From contig DASWAT010000053.1 of assembly GCA_036390995.1 (NCBI GenBank), forward strand, positions 1 to 28,853: a stretch of DNA of 28,853 nucleotides, given 5' to 3'. Every line of letters starts with the position of its first letter. Positions within the stretch are counted from its first letter, which is position 1. This document shows, one piece after another, positions 26,063 through 28,853 of this stretch. Under the pieces are notes generated by a model. It was not told the DNA's origin, made no database searches, and was given only the letters and a program-made list of their open reading frames with translations. Both the position numbers and the translations under genes were made by a program. Origin of the DNA: DASQQQ01 sp036390995. Its GTDB lineage: Bacteria > Actinomycetota > UBA4738 > HRBIN12.

Positions 26063-27583
26063 CTACGAACCCGACGCCACCTCGCGCAGGAACACGACGT
26101 CCTGCTCGAAGCCGGCGATCGGACTGACGCCGGGGATCAGGATCGGGTCGAACCGCATGGCGAACTTGTTGCTCACGTTCACGTTGCCGCCTAGGATCTG
26201 GCCGTCGAACGCCGTCTGCGGCTCCAGCTTCCCGTTGTTGGAGGCGTTGATCGTGCACGGGGTGTACAGGATGACCTTCGAGTTCCAGAAGTTCGTGTTG
26301 TTGTTGATCGAGATGTCGTTCGTGCCCCCCGTGCAGGTGGTCACGGCGTTCGCGTTCACGACGAACTCGAGGTCCAGACGCTGACCGGTATCCGAACACG
26401 TGTCGAAGCCGCACCAGTCCGACCTGTTCAGCATGGTGAACCCGCCGTCGTTCACGATGATGAGCTTCGCCCCGAACTTGTAGATGTCCGACTTCTTGAT
26501 GTCGTTGGCCTGGAAGGACAGGTTCGGACAGTTCGTGACCCTGAGGATCGTCGGTGTCGAAGGGTCGGCGGTCCGCAAGTAAGTCAGTGCGGCCAGGCAC
26601 GAGGTCGCGGGGACCGTGGTGAAGCCGTCTTCATCGATCGCCTCACATCCGTTCGCCGTGGACTCCCAGCACACCTTGGGGAGCGGCTGGTCCGGGGGAT
26701 GAACCGTGGTCGCGGAGTTGGGCTGGATGCACGGCGTCCCGTCCGCGGTCAGGCCCTTCACGTCCAGCTTGGAGCTGACCGTCGTTCCGGCCGTTGCGCA
26801 CCCCCCCACCGTTCCCCCGGTCCCCGAGGCCACGCCCAGGTAGGAGCTCGACGACTGCAGGTTGACGCCGATGGTCGCCGGCGAATCCAGAGTCGCCTGC
26901 GCCCATGACCACACGTCACCGGTAACGCTCGTGCTCCCGCCGATCGCCGCCGATCCGTTGTGGACGTAGATGTTCCCCTTCACGATCAGGTTGCCGCCGA
27001 GCGTGAGGTTGCCGTTGTTCACGTAGATGTTCGCGTTGATCAAGTACGGACCATCGACGGCGACGTTGCCGGAGATGTTCAGGTCCTGGTCGGCGATGAT
27101 GGCCGCCTCGAACCCGCCTCCGCGGACCTCCTTCAGCTGCATGTATGCCTGCAGTGTGCGGGGCACGCCCTCGTTCGTCGTGCCCGTCGAGGTGACCAGC
27201 ACCGCGGCGGGAGGGTTCTTCTGTCCAAGGTCCGTGCAGGCGACGGGCTGGCCCAGCGCGTTGAAGTACGTGGCCTGCACGCCGTAGTCGGTGACCCCCG
27301 GCTCGACGCTGAGCGTGCCCGTCACGGGATCCAGTCGACCCGAGGTCGGCGCAGGGCATGGGAGCTCTTCCGGCGGCGTGTTCTGCATCATCGACCAGAA
27401 CGCGTTCACCCCGGCCTCCGCCGAGTTGACCGACTGAACCCGGTTCCGGTCGTAGGCGCTGGACGTGCTGGCGTGGATCGACAGGTTGACCACGTAGATC
27501 GAGAGCAGCAGGACGACGAAGGAGACCAGGAGGGCCACGATCATCGCCACCCCTCGCTCGTCGTCACGAAGTCGTACCAGCAT
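26063..27583 (-). CDS. Very long PilX-like type IV pilus protein
   Basis: 506 residues. The N-terminus DERGVAMIVALLVSFVVLLLSIY is a type IV pilin-like membrane helix of the PilX N-terminal kind, followed by the helical VQSVNSAEAGVNAFWSMM typical of the family. Ordinary PilX is 150-200 residues. The extra part includes a repetitive beta-rich segment (about 165-225; ISGNVAVDG, NGNLTLGG, KGNIYVHNG, GSTSVTGDV), resembling a beta-helix, and several cysteines. The ATG at 27583 has AGGGGG upstream and is 9 nt after the upstream gene. Probably a surface-exposed minor pilus component or adhesin; the exact role is unknown. Confidence 0.75.
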   Translation of the reverse strand: MLVRLRDDERGVAMIVALLVSFVVLLLSIYVVNLSIHASTSSAYDRNRVQSVNSAEAGVNAFWSMMQNTPPEELPCPAPTSGRLDPVTGTLSVEPGVTDYGVQATYFNALGQPVACTDLGQKNPPAAVLVTSTGTTNEGVPRTLQAYMQLKEVRGGGFEAAIIADQDLNISGNVAVDGPYLINANIYVNNGNLTLGGNLIVKGNIYVHNGSAAIGGSTSVTGDVWSWAQATLDSPATIGVNLQSSSSYLGVASGTGGTVGGCATAGTTVSSKLDVKGLTADGTPCIQPNSATTVHPPDQPLPKVCWESTANGCEAIDEDGFTTVPATSCLAALTYLRTADPSTPTILRVTNCPNLSFQANDIKKSDIYKFGAKLIIVNDGGFTMLNRSDWCGFDTCSDTGQRLDLEFVVNANAVTTCTGGTNDISINNNTNFWNSKVILYTPCTINASNNGKLEPQTAFDGQILGGNVNVSNKFAMRFDPILIPGVSPIAGFEQDVVFLREVASGS

Positions 27584-27592
27584 CGTTCCCCC

Positions 27593-28264
27593 TCAGGACG
27601 TCGGGACCTGGTCGCACACGTCCTCGGGGTACCCGAAGAGCGTGTTGCGGCCGGTGAGCGAGACCTGGATCCGGACGGTGTCACCCGGGTCGTTGTCGTA
27701 GTCGTTGTTGACCAGCAGCAGGATCTCCACGGTGCGGTTGGCCTTGCTGAGATCCGCGCTCCGCGTGAACGCGGGGACGGCGAGCTGGCGATTCATGACC
27801 CCGGTTGCTACCGTCCTCCACGAGCTCGCCTGCTCGGGATGCAGCGGCGGCCAGTACTGCGTCTGGAGCTCCCGGGCGTCCGTGATGCGCCACAGCCTGC
27901 AGACGAAGCCCGCACGCGTGGGCGCGTTCGATTGCGTGTAGACCCTCAGGGTGTAGGAGGGAGCGCAACCGCTGCACGAGGCGATCCCCCCTTGCTCGGA
28001 TGGCGCATTCTCCTTGGCCGGGTCGTACAAGACGTTGCCGGAGCGGATCTCCCGGTCCAGCTCCTCCACCGCCAGACGGGCCTCGTCGTTGTTGCGACCC
28101 CGGTCCGATTCGCGACTGGTCGCCCGCTGGATCGACGCGAACGTGCTGAGGAAGATCAACAGGGCAACCGCCAGGATCGAGGTCGCCACCATCACCTCGA
28201 CCAGGGTCAATCCCTGTTGGTCCTGCGACCGCCGCCTCCACCTCATGAGCCCTCGACCGATCAT
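27593..28264 (-). CDS. PilW/GspJ-like prepilin
   Basis: 223 residues. The leader is basic (RWRRRSQDQQG) and is followed by the class III cleavage site G18/L19 with Glu at +5 (LTLVE) and a hydrophobic helix to about residue 42, so PilD should process it. The globular part contains EARLAVEELDREIRSGNVL, a pattern of PilW/GspJ minor pilins, and four central cysteines. It is the second gene of a minor-pilin transcript (11 nt after its upstream gene, 9 nt before the PilX-like gene). It could equally be named a PilV-type minor pilin. Confidence 0.8.
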   Translation of the reverse strand: MIGRGLMRWRRRSQDQQGLTLVEVMVATSILAVALLIFLSTFASIQRATSRESDRGRNNDEARLAVEELDREIRSGNVLYDPAKENAPSEQGGIASCSGCAPSYTLRVYTQSNAPTRAGFVCRLWRITDARELQTQYWPPLHPEQASSWRTVATGVMNRQLAVPAFTRSADLSKANRTVEILLLVNNDYDNDPGDTVRIQVSLTGRNTLFGYPEDVCDQVPTS

Positions 28265-28275
28265 CGCATCCCTCT

Positions 28276-28853
28276 CTAGGGGCTCGGGGACGGGCTGGCG
28301 CCGGGGGCGGGAGAGTAGGAGGAACGCGCTGCAACGGTGCCCAGGTCGACGGTGATCGTCACATCCAGGACGATCGTCCCGTTCAGGGAGACGGAGTACT
28401 CGTACTGCCCCGCCAGCGGTGCCTGAACGCTGGCGGTCGCGCTGTTCGCCCCCGGGTTGGCTTGACCGGCGGTGCCGGCCCCGTTCGTTCGTCTCACGGC
28501 CGCCACCGAGACGCCTTCGAGCGGGGTGAGGGTGGCGGTCACGGTGCCGAGCAGCGGGTCCGGCACCGACGCCACCATGGCGGGCAGGGTTCCCCCGTCG
28601 GTCGCGGACAGCTGTACATACCCTCCGTTCCCACCGTTCGCCGCCGCGTCCCAGTACCAGATGGTTCCCCCGTCCACGCTCGTCGAAGGGGCCGGTGCGC
28701 TCGTGCCGGAGGAGGCCTGAGCGCGGTCGGAATAGCCGTCGAGACGGAGGAGGTAGCCGAGGAACGCCCCCGGCGCCTTGACGTTACCGGGGAAGCCCCC
28801 GATCCCGACATCACCCAGGCCGCGGCTCGCCGTGGTCTCCAGGTAGCCGTCCT
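28276..28853 (-). CDS. C-terminal part of an unidentified pilus-locus protein, cut by the right edge
   Basis: The last 191 codons of a reading frame that stays open to the edge. The visible part starts with DGYLETTASRGLGDVG and contains YVQLSATDGGTLPAMV, a region rich in Ala, Thr, Val and Gly suggestive of extracellular beta-structure (AGQYEYSVSLNGTIVLDVTI), and ends in a Pro/Ser tail (SPSPSP). No family is recognised. Being 11 nt upstream of the PilW-like prepilin, it is probably exported or part of the pilus, perhaps another large minor pilin whose N-terminal helix lies outside the window. Confidence 0.6.
   Translation of the reverse strand, partial: DGYLETTASRGLGDVGIGGFPGNVKAPGAFLGYLLRLDGYSDRAQASSGTSAPAPSTSVDGGTIWYWDAAANGGNGGYVQLSATDGGTLPAMVASVPDPLLGTVTATLTPLEGVSVAAVRRTNGAGTAGQANPGANSATASVQAPLAGQYEYSVSLNGTIVLDVTITVDLGTVAARSSYSPAPGASPSPSP

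Overview
The window is a high-GC (roughly two-thirds G+C by eye), gene-dense chromosomal segment, most likely from a member of the Actinomycetota. The main pointers are an actinobacterial integration host factor (mihF) beside gmk-rpoZ-coaBC-metK, the order aroC-aroK-aroB-aroQ-pepP-efp-nusB-pyrR, many GTG starts, and several promoters whose -10 box sits 7-9 nt before the start codon (leaderless transcripts). Type IV pilus genes fused to the aroC cluster suggest a deep-branching class rather than Streptomyces or Mycobacterium; the exact class cannot be fixed from this sequence. Almost everything is read on the minus strand, so the description runs from the right edge to the left.

Region 1 (28853-19220, minus): a type IV pilus locus. 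It holds the end of an unknown pilus-locus protein, a PilW/GspJ-like prepilin, a very long PilX-like protein, prepilin peptidase PilD, and pilM-pilN-pilO-pilP headed by two tandem small HTH genes. Three toxin-antitoxin modules interrupt it. An Xre-RES pair lies directly upstream of pilD, and two divergent VapBC pairs lie between pilD and the HTH genes. A 334-bp gene-free stretch (22517-22850) carries a candidate pil promoter, a nine-unit 9-bp direct-repeat array, an AT-rich palindrome and an inverted repeat enclosing a G-rich quadruplex-type motif.

Region 2 (19091-13902, minus): aroC-aroK-aroB-aroQ (shikimate pathway), then an M24 aminopeptidase, elongation factor P and nusB, mostly with 4-bp start/stop overlaps. 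Region 3 (13413-13886, plus): two tandem TatA-like genes, the only plus-strand genes besides one VapBC pair.

Region 4 (13280-3531, minus): a complete translationally coupled pyrimidine operon pyrR-pyrB-pyrC-carA-carB-pyrK-pyrD-pyrF. Its leader holds a recognisable PyrR-binding loop, a Shine-Dalgarno site and a 17-codon upstream ORF whose stop overlaps the pyrR start (TGATG). PyrD has kept its FMN barrel but has replaced all the residues expected to bind and oxidise dihydroorotate. Its partner PyrK has kept its 2Fe-2S cysteines but lost the usual glycine-rich nucleotide motif. This pair is the most unexpected finding here.

Region 5 (3466-1, minus): mihF-gmk-rpoZ-coaBC and the N-terminal three quarters of metK. 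Both mihF and metK are preceded by the same promoter word, ATATACTCGCG.
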